In this document: positions 1 to 8,536 of the stretch, piece after piece | Layout: every line of letters starts with the position of its first letter | Numbering within the stretch: position 1 is the stretch's first letter | From: an uncultured Planctomycetaceae bacterium | Lineage (GTDB): Bacteria; Planctomycetota; Planctomycetia; Pirellulales; Pirellulaceae | Length of the DNA stretch: 41,500 nucleotides | NCBI GenBank assembly: GCA_903927685.1 | Contig: CAIYOB010001239.1 | Location: forward strand, 1-41,500 | Direction: 5' to 3' | Made by a program: the position numbers and the translations under genes | The notes under the pieces: generated by a model | Databases searched by the model: none | Told to the model about the DNA's origin: nothing | Seen by the model: the letters and a program-made list of their open reading frames with translations, nothing else

Positions 1-235
1 AATTCTTAGCTTGGACGACGCACTGGTCCGGGCCGCGCTCACCGGAACGGCAATCGTTCGCACGCTTGGGCGCTCGCCGCTCGTCGCTCACCCCACGCCG
101 ACTCTCCGTCGTCACAAAGTTCCCACCGGGAACGCCTCTCCGCACGCTTCCGCCTCAAGAAGCCCGGCTGGCGATCCGATAGCAGACAGTGGGAATGTAT
201 CAACGGTAGCGGTTGTAAGGGCGCAAGGGGGGACC

Positions 236-1654
236 ATGCGCGTGCGCAAGGGGATCATCGCAGCCATGCTGGCAGCGCAGCTCGTCTGCGCGGGGTGCAA
301 TCTGTTGGCCCCACCGCCAGCGGCGTTGCCTGCGGTCGCGGCACCCGCGGTCGCGCCAGCGGCGGCGGCACCCGCTGCGGCCGCGGCCCCGCACACGGGA
401 TTCCTGACGCAAGCCTTCTGCGGGCTCCGCGTCCTGATCGGCCGCATTCGGGCTCGGCTGGGGATGCGGTTTCCCGGCCTGGAAGGCAAGCCGCCGGTCA
501 CGGCCATCACGGATCCGGCCAACGCGGAATCGCCTACGCCTGCCGTCAAGACCGCGGCGGAGGTGAAAGCCGACGAGGACGCCGCGCCGCAGAAGATCAA
601 GGCACTGCGGTACCTGGCCACGATCGGCTGTACGGAGTGCTACCCGGATATCGAGAAGGCCATGCTGGCGGCCTTGGACGACTGTACCGAGTCGGTTCGC
701 TATGAAGCCGTCAAGGCGATCCGCAAGACCGCGGGGGACCCGTGCCAAGCCTGCCAGGCGACCCGCTGTTGCCGGCCCGACATTCTGAAGCGACTGCGCG
801 AAGTCGCCTATGACATGCGGGATGACTGCTGCTACAAAGAGCCCTCCGCGCGCATTCGCCGTCTGGCCCGCCTGGTGCTCTGCGAGTGCAACGGCGCCGC
901 GATCGTCGAATCGGCCGAACCGACCGAAGGTCCCAGCCGCGAACCCGAAGCCGCCGAGGCGGGGGGAATGCAAGCGGCGGCCTATCGTCCGCTGACCCCG
1001 GGCGGGGCCGATGGGGCGCCGCTGGAAGTGCGGTGGGAGCTGCTGACCGCCCCGCGGAACCGGTTCGAATCCGCCGAGCGCGCCCATGCGGCCTTGTCCT
1101 ACGTCCGCTGGCTGGCCATCGGGCAGCCCGTCGCGCGCCCCGACGGTTTTGATCCCAAGGCGGTCATCGTCCGTACGATCGATTGGACGCGTCCGGAGCA
1201 GGTCTCCTCGCCCGCGATCGCCCGCGCCCTGCTCCACTCGCCGCCGGACCTGCCCAGCGAGGTGATCGAAGACTCCGCCGGCTGGCACCTGGTGCTGGTC
1301 CGTCAGCGCCGGCCCGAACAGCACCAGCCGTTCGGAGCCAGCCCGGTCTCATTCGGCGGGGCGAGCCTGGACCGTCCCCCCGAGGACTACGGCAGCGCCT
1401 ATTTGGATCAGAAACTGTTCCTGCATGCCCCACCGGGAACGGGCTCGAATGCCATCCGGCCGACTCGAGTCGGCCGCCCGGACGCACTTGCCCCGGACGG
1501 TTCCGTCCCACTGACGCTCGATCGGCCGCGGCGAATCCCGCAACCGATCGAGGGCGCATTGCCGGCGTCACCGCCCATTGCCACCGGGGATGTGATGCCG
1601 CCGGATACGGAAATCCAACAAGTCAACGCCATCCAGCCGGTGGCTGGCCGCTAG
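236..1654 (+). CDS. Lipoprotein with HEAT-like repeats and a parvulin-like C-terminal segment
   Basis: Predicted exported lipoprotein of 472 residues, function unknown. The frame is open from position 11, but the ATG at 236 follows an AAGGGGGG ribosome-binding site and begins a clear signal peptide (MRVRKGI, a hydrophobic stretch, then VCAGC with Cys21 as the likely lipid-bearing residue). An Ala/Pro-rich linker follows. Residues of roughly 115-220 resemble HEAT repeats (KIKALRYLATIGC, SVRYEAVKAIRKTAG, SARIRRLARLVL) and are unusually rich in cysteine, including CQACQATRCC. Residues near 335-365 (SPAIARALLHSPPDLPSEVI, then SAGWHLVLVRQR) look like the end of a PPIC/parvulin prolyl-isomerase fold. 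The last 100 residues are low complexity and proline rich. Scaffold or chaperone work in the periplasm is a guess. It precedes the caspase/vWA gene but is 315 nt away, so co-transcription is not evident. Confidence 0.7.
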   Translation: MRVRKGIIAAMLAAQLVCAGCNLLAPPPAALPAVAAPAVAPAAAAPAAAAAPHTGFLTQAFCGLRVLIGRIRARLGMRFPGLEGKPPVTAITDPANAESPTPAVKTAAEVKADEDAAPQKIKALRYLATIGCTECYPDIEKAMLAALDDCTESVRYEAVKAIRKTAGDPCQACQATRCCRPDILKRLREVAYDMRDDCCYKEPSARIRRLARLVLCECNGAAIVESAEPTEGPSREPEAAEAGGMQAAAYRPLTPGGADGAPLEVRWELLTAPRNRFESAERAHAALSYVRWLAIGQPVARPDGFDPKAVIVRTIDWTRPEQVSSPAIARALLHSPPDLPSEVIEDSAGWHLVLVRQRRPEQHQPFGASPVSFGGASLDRPPEDYGSAYLDQKLFLHAPPGTGSNAIRPTRVGRPDALAPDGSVPLTLDRPRRIPQPIEGALPASPPIATGDVMPPDTEIQQVNAIQPVAGR

Positions 1655-1738
1655 TCCGTTGTCCAAGCTATGGATTGGGGTTGGGTGGCTGGGGTCGAGC
1701 CACGAGGTACGAGTGGCGAGCCCTCAGTTTTTGCTCCA

Positions 1739-1788
1739 GGGGGCTCGCTTCACTCGCGGGTGCCTGGGGTCGAGTGCAGCGAGCCCCC
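1739..1788. repeat. REP-like inverted repeat
   Basis: Two 18-nt arms, 1739-1756 (GGGGGCTCGCTTCACTCG) and 1771-1788 (CGAGTGCAGCGAGCCCCC), pair at 17 of 18 positions across a 14-nt loop. A related degenerate copy lies just upstream at about 1690-1727. The right arm is part of the 35-nt unit that recurs at 6876. The 315-nt gap between the two genes is largely made of this repeat material. Confidence 0.7.
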
Positions 1789-1795
1789 AGAGGCA
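1761..1795 (+). repeat. 35-nt interspersed repeat, copy 1
   Basis: TGCCTGGGGTCGAGTGCAGC followed by GAGCCCCCAGAGGCA. It matches 6876-6910 at 34 of 35 positions in the same orientation. The ends can also pair with each other (TGCCT-GGGG with CCCC-AGGCA), so each copy is itself a hairpin. Confidence 0.75.
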
Positions 1796-1882
1796 GAACC
1801 GGCGGCTCGCCGCTCGGCCCCCCGGGCTCGTCCCCTGGGCACCCGATCCCGATCGACAATCGCCCGGCGGCGGGTTTCACGA

Positions 1883-1930
1883 TATAATCCCTGTTCTCAC
1901 AGATTACGCCGTGTCGCCGGCGACACGGCG
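1883..1930 (+). promoter_or_regulatory. Candidate -10 box followed by a perfect 24-bp palindrome
   Basis: TATAAT at 1883-1888 is a perfect -10 hexamer in an otherwise GC-rich gap, but no convincing -35 box sits 16-18 nt upstream (TCGACA at 1853 is too far). The palindrome at 1907-1930 (CGCCGTGTCGCC and its exact complement GGCGACACGGCG) would lie early in the transcript, 40 nt before the start codon at 1970. It could be an operator, a 5' UTR hairpin or another REP-type repeat. The palindrome is certain; the promoter role is inference. Confidence 0.4.
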
Positions 1931-1969
1931 GCGTGAGCGACCGCCACCTCATCGTTCAGGAACGCTTTC

Positions 1970-4900
1970 ATGGCATCCGAAGACCCGTCCACGCAAGCTG
2001 GGAGCAGAACGTCCGGTCCGGCCAGTTGGCGGCAAGGGCGGCGGGCTGATGTCGAACCGCGCACCGAATACCGTTGGCAGCAGCGTACGCAGGCGGCGGA
2101 ACGGCGGCCGGTGTTCACGCGCCGCCGGATCTGGAATGCGGCGTGGGTGCTGGCGACCGTGGGTCTGCTGGCGGCCCTGTTGGCGGCCCTGTTGTTCGCT
2201 CCCCGGCGCACGCCGCTGGTCGCCGTCGCGGCGGTCTACGACGAAAACCTGCCGCCCAACGCCTGGGTTCAAGAAGATCTGGAGGCTCTGCGGCAGCTGG
2301 ATCGCAGCACGTTGCGGGTCCACGGCACGCTCGACGATTGGACGTCCCGCGAGCGCGGCCTGCGGGTGTTGGACGAGCACCTGCGGCGGGTCGCGGCAGG
2401 TTTGCGAGCGGACGAGCCGCTGCTGCTGTACGTCAATCTGCACGGGGCCGTCGACGGGACGGGCGTTCCGTGCCTGATCCCGCCGGGCGCCGCCGCCGAG
2501 CAAAGCGATTCGTGGCTGCCGGTCCAGACGCTGCTCGAACGCCTGAAGGATCCCGCGCTGCTGCCGGCCGAGGTGCGCAAGCTGGTGTTGTTGGACTGTA
2601 CCCGGCTGCGAGTTCATTGGTCCGCGGGAATCCTCGACAACACTTTCGCCGCTCGCCTGCCGGAGGCTGTCCGCAGGGCCGCCGTGCCGAACTTGGCGGT
2701 GTTGTGCGCCACCAGTCCCGGCGAAACGAGTTGCGTGTCCCCCGGGCTTTCCGGTTCGGTGTTCGGCCATTTTCTCAGGTTGGCGTTGGCCGGCGAAGCG
2801 AACGGCGTGCTGCCCGGCGGCAAGTCCGATGGCCGCGTGTCGCTGCACGAGTTGCACGCCTATCTGGGCGACCAGGTAGACCGTTGGGCTCGGCGGCACT
2901 GCGGCCAGAGCCAGCGGCCGCTGCTGCTGCCCGCGGAGGCCCCCGATTTTCCGCTGTGCCTGGCACTGAAACCGCGCGAGCTGCGGAGTTTCCGCGAAGG
3001 CTTGGCACAGCCCTCACGCACGGACGGACCGACGAGAGCGGACATCGATGCCCTCTGGCGGCGGCACGACGAGCTGCTGGCCCAGGCCCCGTATCGACAG
3101 GATCCCTTGGCCTGGCACCGATTCGAGCGGCGGCTGCTGTGGCTGGAACAAGCGTCTGTCGCGGGCGACGCGTACGCGGGCGCAACGCACAGCCTGACAA
3201 ACCAACTGAAACGCGACACGTCCGACGCGAGCCGCGACTCGGCCGGCGCTGCGCCCGTTCGCCAGGTCTTTGACGCCGGGCTGGCCCGGTCGCTGGGGAT
3301 GCTGGACGACCCGACCGCCAGCCGCCTGCGGGAACTGCTGACGCAATTCGAGGAACAGCCCGGCGCCGCGAGCCTGCAGGCCGCCCTCGCCGGTTGGCCC
3401 GTCGAGGGACCGGCCGCCCAGTTCTCCCAGCGGCATTTCCTGCGGATGCTGCAGCGGTACGAGGATCCGGGTTGGTGGCAACAGCCGGATGCGATCCGCC
3501 GGGCGTTGAGCCTGCGCGCACAAGCTGCCGAACTAGGGGCGCCCCGCGATGCCAGCCGGTTCTATTGGCTGCGGGCGAGGAGCCAGGCTGGTGACGCCGC
3601 CCGCCAGACCGGCGAAGATTGTCTGCTGGCCGGCGACTCGTCGTCGATCGCCCCCCGCGACGCCGCATGGACGGAAGCCGAAGGCCACTATCAAGTCGCC
3701 GGTGACATCGCTGCCCTGGTCGGCCAGGCCAGCCGGATCCGCGATCAAGCGTACGCCCAGCTCCCGAGCCTGGCCCAATGGCTCTGTCGGCCCGACGCGG
3801 CCGAGCCGAGCGAAGCCCGGCTCGACCATCAACAGCGGCTGATCGCGTTGATCGAACAGGTTCACCAGCTGAGCGAGGCCCTGGACCAGCATCCCGCAAC
3901 CGCTGGCGAATCGGCCCTGGGGCAACCCGGATTGGGCGGTCTGGCGGAGCAAGTGGCGCGCGAACTGGAACGGCTTGGCGAGACCATCCTGGCTCGCGGC
4001 CGGCAACTGGGCGACTTGGATCCGACTTCCAGCGAAGTGGATCCAGCCGCCGTCCGGGATCTCGAGGCCCTGCTCCAGCTGCCCTTGGTCCCCGCGCCGG
4101 TCCGCAGCCGGCTGCGGGACCGCCTGACAGCCCTGACTGCCACCGCGGCTTCGAACCAAGGCGAAGCCGGCAGTCAACGTGACGGCGAACCGACCGCGCC
4201 GCCACTGACGAACCATCCGCTGCTCAAGATCCTGCGTTTGGCCGGGCCGACCGAGCCGCCGGCCGAGTCCGGCAAGCTGGGCACGCCCTCGGCGGAGATT
4301 CGAGACGCCCTGTCCGACGCCGAGCGGCAGGGCGAGCAAGTGCGTCAGTGCTTGCAGTCCCTGGCCGCGCAGAACCAGTCCCAACTCACCCAGCGGCTGG
4401 CGGTGGCCGACGACCGCGAGTCGGCCGCGGCAGGAACCGAGCATCTGCCGGCCCGCACGGCGCTCAGCCAGGCGGCCTGCCAGGTTCGGGCGGCGGCACC
4501 GCTCGGCCTGCCGCGATTGGAGCCCGATCCGATCGCCGTGCTGGCCGACTTCGACCTGCAACAGCTTCTGCTGTGGCATGCCCAGCGAGCGGTGGCGGAT
4601 TTCTGGGGCCCCGCGGGAGACGGCGAGCCGGCGTATTTCGAGCTGGCGGCGGCGGGGTATGTGCAGGCGGCGGACCAGGTCCTGCCGCGGCACCCCACGA
4701 CTCAGCGCCAGTTCGATCGCCTGCAAGCGAGCTTGGAACAAGCCCGCTCGGCAGCTCGCTCCGGCATCGCGATCACGGCGACCGACTTGTTGTTGGTCAA
4801 AGACGACGAGCCGGGAAGCGGCGCGATCGACGTGCGGCGGCCGGACGACGCCCGCGCGGGGATGCCTGCGGGCCGGCTGGGCGTCTGGTTCCGCGACCAG

Positions 4901-6844
4901 ACGGGACGCATCGCCGCGTCCGCCCGCACCGTCCCGACGGCGGATCTGACGGCAACCGCGGACAAGATCTCGTATGCCCTGCCCGGCGAGACGCTGGCCG
5001 GCCGCGGGCCGCAGTTGCAGGCGGTCGCGATGCTCCGCGGGCACGAGTTCACCACGCCCAGCCTGCTGCGGCTGCTGGCGGGGGCCACCGTGGATTTCCG
5101 GCCGCGCCAGGACACCACCGCCACCGTCACGCTGTACGGCGGGCGGCGCAAAGAGGCTTCCACGCTGTTCATTCTGGATTGCTCGCACAGCATGAACGCG
5201 GCTCAAACCGTCGAAGCGCCAGTTGAAGGGTTGCCGGAAGCCGTCACGACGCGCATGGAGGTCGCCAAGTTCGCCTTGCAGTCCATGCTGGACCGACTGG
5301 CCCGGGAAGATGGCAAACGCGTCGGCGTCCGCTTCTACGGCCACCGCGTCGGCTGGAACATCGAGCAGCCCACGGAAATGCTGCCGCAAGTCGACTACGC
5401 CCGGCCGATCCCGACCGATTTGCTGCCCGCCGACGATGTCGAACTGGTCCTGCCGCTGGGCCGCTTCGACAGCGTCGCGGCCGGCCAGGTCCGCCGCCTG
5501 CTGACGTCGGTCAAGCCGTGGGGCGAGACGCCGCTGTACCTGGCGATGGTCCAGGCGGTGCGCGACTTTGCCTTGGACAAGCCGGGCACGGAAAAGAGCC
5601 TCGTCGTCATCACCGACGGCGTGAACAACCAGTTCAATCCGTCGCCGGAGTCCGCCAAGACGCGGCAGGACGTGCTGCAGGAACGCGGCGCCGCGCCGAT
5701 TCGGATCCACATCGTGGGTTTCGGAATCTCCGCGGCCGAGCAGGCCGAAGCCGTGTCTGAATTCGAGGCCCTGGCCGCGGAGACCGACGGGAGTTTTCAC
5801 CAGGCGACCAGCGTTGGCGCGTTGCTCAGCCAGCTGGAGTCGCTGCTGGGCTACGGCGCTTACGCAGTGCTCGATGCTCACGACCGGGAAATCGCCACGG
5901 CGCCCGTGGACGTCCCGGTCCAGTTGGACACGCCGCGGCAGACCGAGCCCTTCCAGCTGGCGTGGGAACAGCTGCGGGAACCGCTCGCCCTGAGCGGCGG
6001 CGAAGCGGCCGAATTGGAGATCGACGCGACAGGACGTTTTCTGCTGTCCTTGCCGTACGAAGTCGGGGCCCCCGTGTTCCGGCCGCTGGTCGCCGGGGCC
6101 CAAGAGACGCAAGCCAGACTGAACTTCGGAGTGCACCAGCCGATTCGCCTGGAGAACCAGGTCCGCCTGCCGTTTTCCTTCCAACGCGAGGATCGCCACT
6201 TCACGCCACGACCGGCCGAAGTCTGGATCGAAGTGACGCCGCGCAGCAGCGACCGGCTGCGAACGTTTCCGGCGTTCCTCTTCTACGACGCCGAATACGT
6301 CGGGCAGAAACGCGTGCCGCTGCTGGAGTGGACCGCCGACCGCTGGCCCGCGGCCGCCGACCGCGCCGAGGTCCGCGTCTTTGCCAAGGCCACGAAGACC
6401 CAGGCCACGGCGGTCGTCCCGCTGGCCGACGTCGCCGATCGCACCCCGGCGTCGGGTGAAGGCCACGTGGTCGACAGTATTCCGGGGTTCACGTACCAAG
6501 TGCGAACGCGCCGCGATGTGGACGGTTTTCCGCTCCGGATCCGGCTGCTCGAACGACACGCCGCCGATTCCAGCGGCGTGGGCGCGGTCAAAGTGGAAGT
6601 CGTCCCCGCACCCCAGCGGATCATCCGCCAATTCGACGCCGAAAACGGCTTGGTCCTGCACACGTTCTATTTCGGGGGGCTGGACCGCGCCGTCCTGGAC
6701 GCGGCCCAGATCCACTTCACGACGCGGAAGGCCCTGGAGACCGACGCGTGGATGATCGCTCAGCCCGTGTCCGTCCCTGTCGCGGCCAGCCGCGATGTCC
6801 TGGAGGTCGTGCCGGCCACTCTCCAGGGCCCGCCGGCCAAATGA
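1970..6844 (+). CDS. Membrane-anchored caspase-like / von Willebrand factor A protein
   Basis: A 1624-residue protein with a basic cytoplasmic N-terminus, one transmembrane helix (about residues 56-76, VLATVGLLAALLAALLF), and a large domain outside or on the far side of the membrane. Residues of about 85-330 have a caspase/metacaspase-like layout: a strand ending LLLYVNLHGAVDG with His158-Gly159, then KLVLLDCTRLRV with Asp209-Cys210. The Cys is one place earlier than in the usual D-x-C pattern, so activity is uncertain. A long alpha-helical Gln/Ala/Leu-rich middle (about 340-920) follows. A vWA domain near 1060-1260 has a complete metal site: DCSHS (Asp1070, Ser1072, Ser1074), Thr1187 in GETPL and Asp1216 in ITDGV. 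The C-terminal 350 residues look beta-rich. A sensing, scaffolding or proteolytic role at the envelope is possible; the substrate is unknown. Start chosen for the CAGGAA upstream. Confidence 0.75.
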   Translation: MASEDPSTQAGSRTSGPASWRQGRRADVEPRTEYRWQQRTQAAERRPVFTRRRIWNAAWVLATVGLLAALLAALLFAPRRTPLVAVAAVYDENLPPNAWVQEDLEALRQLDRSTLRVHGTLDDWTSRERGLRVLDEHLRRVAAGLRADEPLLLYVNLHGAVDGTGVPCLIPPGAAAEQSDSWLPVQTLLERLKDPALLPAEVRKLVLLDCTRLRVHWSAGILDNTFAARLPEAVRRAAVPNLAVLCATSPGETSCVSPGLSGSVFGHFLRLALAGEANGVLPGGKSDGRVSLHELHAYLGDQVDRWARRHCGQSQRPLLLPAEAPDFPLCLALKPRELRSFREGLAQPSRTDGPTRADIDALWRRHDELLAQAPYRQDPLAWHRFERRLLWLEQASVAGDAYAGATHSLTNQLKRDTSDASRDSAGAAPVRQVFDAGLARSLGMLDDPTASRLRELLTQFEEQPGAASLQAALAGWPVEGPAAQFSQRHFLRMLQRYEDPGWWQQPDAIRRALSLRAQAAELGAPRDASRFYWLRARSQAGDAARQTGEDCLLAGDSSSIAPRDAAWTEAEGHYQVAGDIAALVGQASRIRDQAYAQLPSLAQWLCRPDAAEPSEARLDHQQRLIALIEQVHQLSEALDQHPATAGESALGQPGLGGLAEQVARELERLGETILARGRQLGDLDPTSSEVDPAAVRDLEALLQLPLVPAPVRSRLRDRLTALTATAASNQGEAGSQRDGEPTAPPLTNHPLLKILRLAGPTEPPAESGKLGTPSAEIRDALSDAERQGEQVRQCLQSLAAQNQSQLTQRLAVADDRESAAAGTEHLPARTALSQAACQVRAAAPLGLPRLEPDPIAVLADFDLQQLLLWHAQRAVADFWGPAGDGEPAYFELAAAGYVQAADQVLPRHPTTQRQFDRLQASLEQARSAARSGIAITATDLLLVKDDEPGSGAIDVRRPDDARAGMPAGRLGVWFRDQTGRIAASARTVPTADLTATADKISYALPGETLAGRGPQLQAVAMLRGHEFTTPSLLRLLAGATVDFRPRQDTTATVTLYGGRRKEASTLFILDCSHSMNAAQTVEAPVEGLPEAVTTRMEVAKFALQSMLDRLAREDGKRVGVRFYGHRVGWNIEQPTEMLPQVDYARPIPTDLLPADDVELVLPLGRFDSVAAGQVRRLLTSVKPWGETPLYLAMVQAVRDFALDKPGTEKSLVVITDGVNNQFNPSPESAKTRQDVLQERGAAPIRIHIVGFGISAAEQAEAVSEFEALAAETDGSFHQATSVGALLSQLESLLGYGAYAVLDAHDREIATAPVDVPVQLDTPRQTEPFQLAWEQLREPLALSGGEAAELEIDATGRFLLSLPYEVGAPVFRPLVAGAQETQARLNFGVHQPIRLENQVRLPFSFQREDRHFTPRPAEVWIEVTPRSSDRLRTFPAFLFYDAEYVGQKRVPLLEWTADRWPAAADRAEVRVFAKATKTQATAVVPLADVADRTPASGEGHVVDSIPGFTYQVRTRRDVDGFPLRIRLLERHAADSSGVGAVKVEVVPAPQRIIRQFDAENGLVLHTFYFGGLDRAVLDAAQIHFTTRKALETDAWMIAQPVSVPVAASRDVLEVVPATLQGPPAK

Positions 6845-6875
6845 ACGCGTGTTCCGTCACGACCAACTGCTGGGG

Positions 6876-6910
6876 TGCCTGGGGACGAGTGCAGCGAGCC
6901 CCCAGAGGCA
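6876..6910 (+). repeat. 35-nt interspersed repeat, copy 2
   Basis: Same sequence as 1761-1795 with one T-to-A change (34/35). It sits in the 83-nt gap between two converging genes, where its hairpin could act as a two-way terminator. There is no clear U tract, so that role is inference. Confidence 0.75.
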
Positions 6911-6927
6911 AGGACTGGCCCAACGCT

Positions 6928-8511
6928 TCACGCGCCCACATCGGCTTGGGTCCAGCGGCCATCGACCAGCCGCCACAACTCGCCGCTGGGATTCTTGTCC
7001 TGCAGATTCGGCGGCAGCCGGTGCGGGCGGACGTTGTCGTAACAGTGCAAGGCGGCGAACCGCCGCAGTGACGCGGGGATGCCGACGGCCGTAAAGCCGG
7101 GATGGCCGGTCGCCGGGAACGGCCCGCCGTGATTCATCGCCGGACTGACAGCCACCCCCGTGGGCATCTTGTCGTTCAGCAGACGCCCCACGCGCTGTCG
7201 CAGGCGGGGCGCGAGCTGCTCGTAGGCGGCATCATCGGACCCGCCCGTGTCGGAATAGACACAGCCCGTCAAATTGCCTTCCAGCCGGTCCAACGCCTGG
7301 CCCAGTTGCGGCACGTCGTCGGCGATAACCAGCAGCGAGCAGTTGCCGAACGCTTCCGTCTGCAACGCCTCGGCGTGGGCCAGGAACTGTTCACCTGTGA
7401 CGGCCAGCAGCGTGTTCGCGCAGCAGTAGCCTGGGCCGCCCCCGGGCGTACCGCCCACCAGGACCCGCGCCCCTGCGTCACGCAAGGTCTGCAAGCCCGC
7501 CCGCAGCGACGACTCGACGCTGCCGGACAACAGCGTCCCGACCGGCGCCGCTTGGAACCGTTCAACGATCTGGCGGATGAAGTCGTCGGTGCTCGCGCCT
7601 CGGACCAGCAGCACCAGCCCCGGATTCGTACAGAATTGGCCGGTCCCCATCAGGCAACTGGTGGTGAACTCGTCGGCCAACTGCGGCCCGCGTTCCGCCA
7701 AGGCGCCCGGCAGGATGACCACCGGATTGACGCTGGACAATTCCAGATAGATCGGCTTGCCGACCGCGTCGGCTGCGGCCTTCAGTTTCAAGCCGGCCGA
7801 GCGGCTGCCGGTGTAGCCGGTCGCTCCGGTTCGCGGATCCGCCACCGCCCGCGCGCCGTCCGCGTGGCCGGTGCGGTAAATCAACTGGACCGTGCCCGGC
7901 GGCAGGCCGGTGGCTTGGCGCGCAGCTTCCGCTTCTTCGCCACAGATTCGCGTCGTGCCGGGATGCGAGGAATTGGCCTTGGCAATGACCGGGTTGCCCG
8001 CCGCAATGGCCGCAGCAAAATCGCCGCCGGACAAGCTGCCAAAGGCCAGCGGGAAATTGTTCGGCCCAAAGACCCAAACCGGCCCCAGGGGCGCCAGGTG
8101 CGAGCGGATATTGGCCCGCGTGTCGATCGTGGGCAACGACCAGGAACCTTCGCGTGCCGCCGCCGCCGCTTGCCGCAATTGGTTCGTCGTCCGCGGCAGT
8201 TCGACTTTCGCCAGGCGCGGGGAGCGGCCCAGCGCCGTTTCCAGGTTGGCCAGTTCGACCAGTTCCTCGCGGCGGGCCTCGAGCCGCGCGGCAAAGGCGT
8301 CCAGGAACTCGCCCAGCCGCTGGCCGGGCAGCGTGCGCAGCACCGCGAAAGCCCGCTCGGCTGCGGCCAACGCCGCGTCGCAATCCGGCCAGGTGCTGAC
8401 CGGGTATTCCTCCGGCAAGGGCTCGCGCGTCGTCGGGTTCTCGGCCCGAAACGTGCCGGCCGCCTGCGCCGGCTGCCAACGGCCATCGATCAGGATCGGT
8501 TGCACAGTCAT
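6928..8511 (-). CDS. Alpha-ketoglutarate semialdehyde (2,5-dioxopentanoate) dehydrogenase
   Basis: Aldehyde dehydrogenase superfamily, 527 residues, predicted to oxidise 2,5-dioxopentanoate to 2-oxoglutarate with NAD(P)+ in the cytoplasm; this is the last step of non-phosphorylating sugar-acid catabolism. Seen: the FGPNNFPLAFG motif with Asn151, the NAD-site TGSRSAG near 234-240, catalytic Glu257 in LELSSVNP, and nucleophile Cys294 in GQFCTNPG, which is typical of the KGSADH group rather than of ordinary betaine or succinate-semialdehyde dehydrogenases. Length fits that group. The start was set at MTVQPILIDG because TGGAGGA lies 7 nt upstream and the family begins here. It is 25 nt downstream of the FAH-type dehydratase and surely co-transcribed with it; that enzyme would make its substrate. 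Exact substrate is inferred. Confidence 0.88.
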   Translation of the reverse strand: MTVQPILIDGRWQPAQAAGTFRAENPTTREPLPEEYPVSTWPDCDAALAAAERAFAVLRTLPGQRLGEFLDAFAARLEARREELVELANLETALGRSPRLAKVELPRTTNQLRQAAAAAREGSWSLPTIDTRANIRSHLAPLGPVWVFGPNNFPLAFGSLSGGDFAAAIAAGNPVIAKANSSHPGTTRICGEEAEAARQATGLPPGTVQLIYRTGHADGARAVADPRTGATGYTGSRSAGLKLKAAADAVGKPIYLELSSVNPVVILPGALAERGPQLADEFTTSCLMGTGQFCTNPGLVLLVRGASTDDFIRQIVERFQAAPVGTLLSGSVESSLRAGLQTLRDAGARVLVGGTPGGGPGYCCANTLLAVTGEQFLAHAEALQTEAFGNCSLLVIADDVPQLGQALDRLEGNLTGCVYSDTGGSDDAAYEQLAPRLRQRVGRLLNDKMPTGVAVSPAMNHGGPFPATGHPGFTAVGIPASLRRFAALHCYDNVRPHRLPPNLQDKNPSGELWRLVDGRWTQADVGA

Positions 8512-8536
8512 GGACTCGTCCTCCAGTATTCTCTGT

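Noticed and set aside
11..235. N-terminal extension of the first lipoprotein gene
   Set aside because: The added 75 residues are Arg/Pro-rich and would bury the signal peptide; a good ribosome-binding site precedes the ATG at 236.
3533..6715. Very long open frame antisense to the caspase/vWA gene (about 1060 codons)
   Set aside because: It mirrors the sense gene's codon pattern in GC-rich DNA, is rich in Arg/Gln/Gly with no domain motif, and the sense strand has clear vWA and caspase-like motifs.
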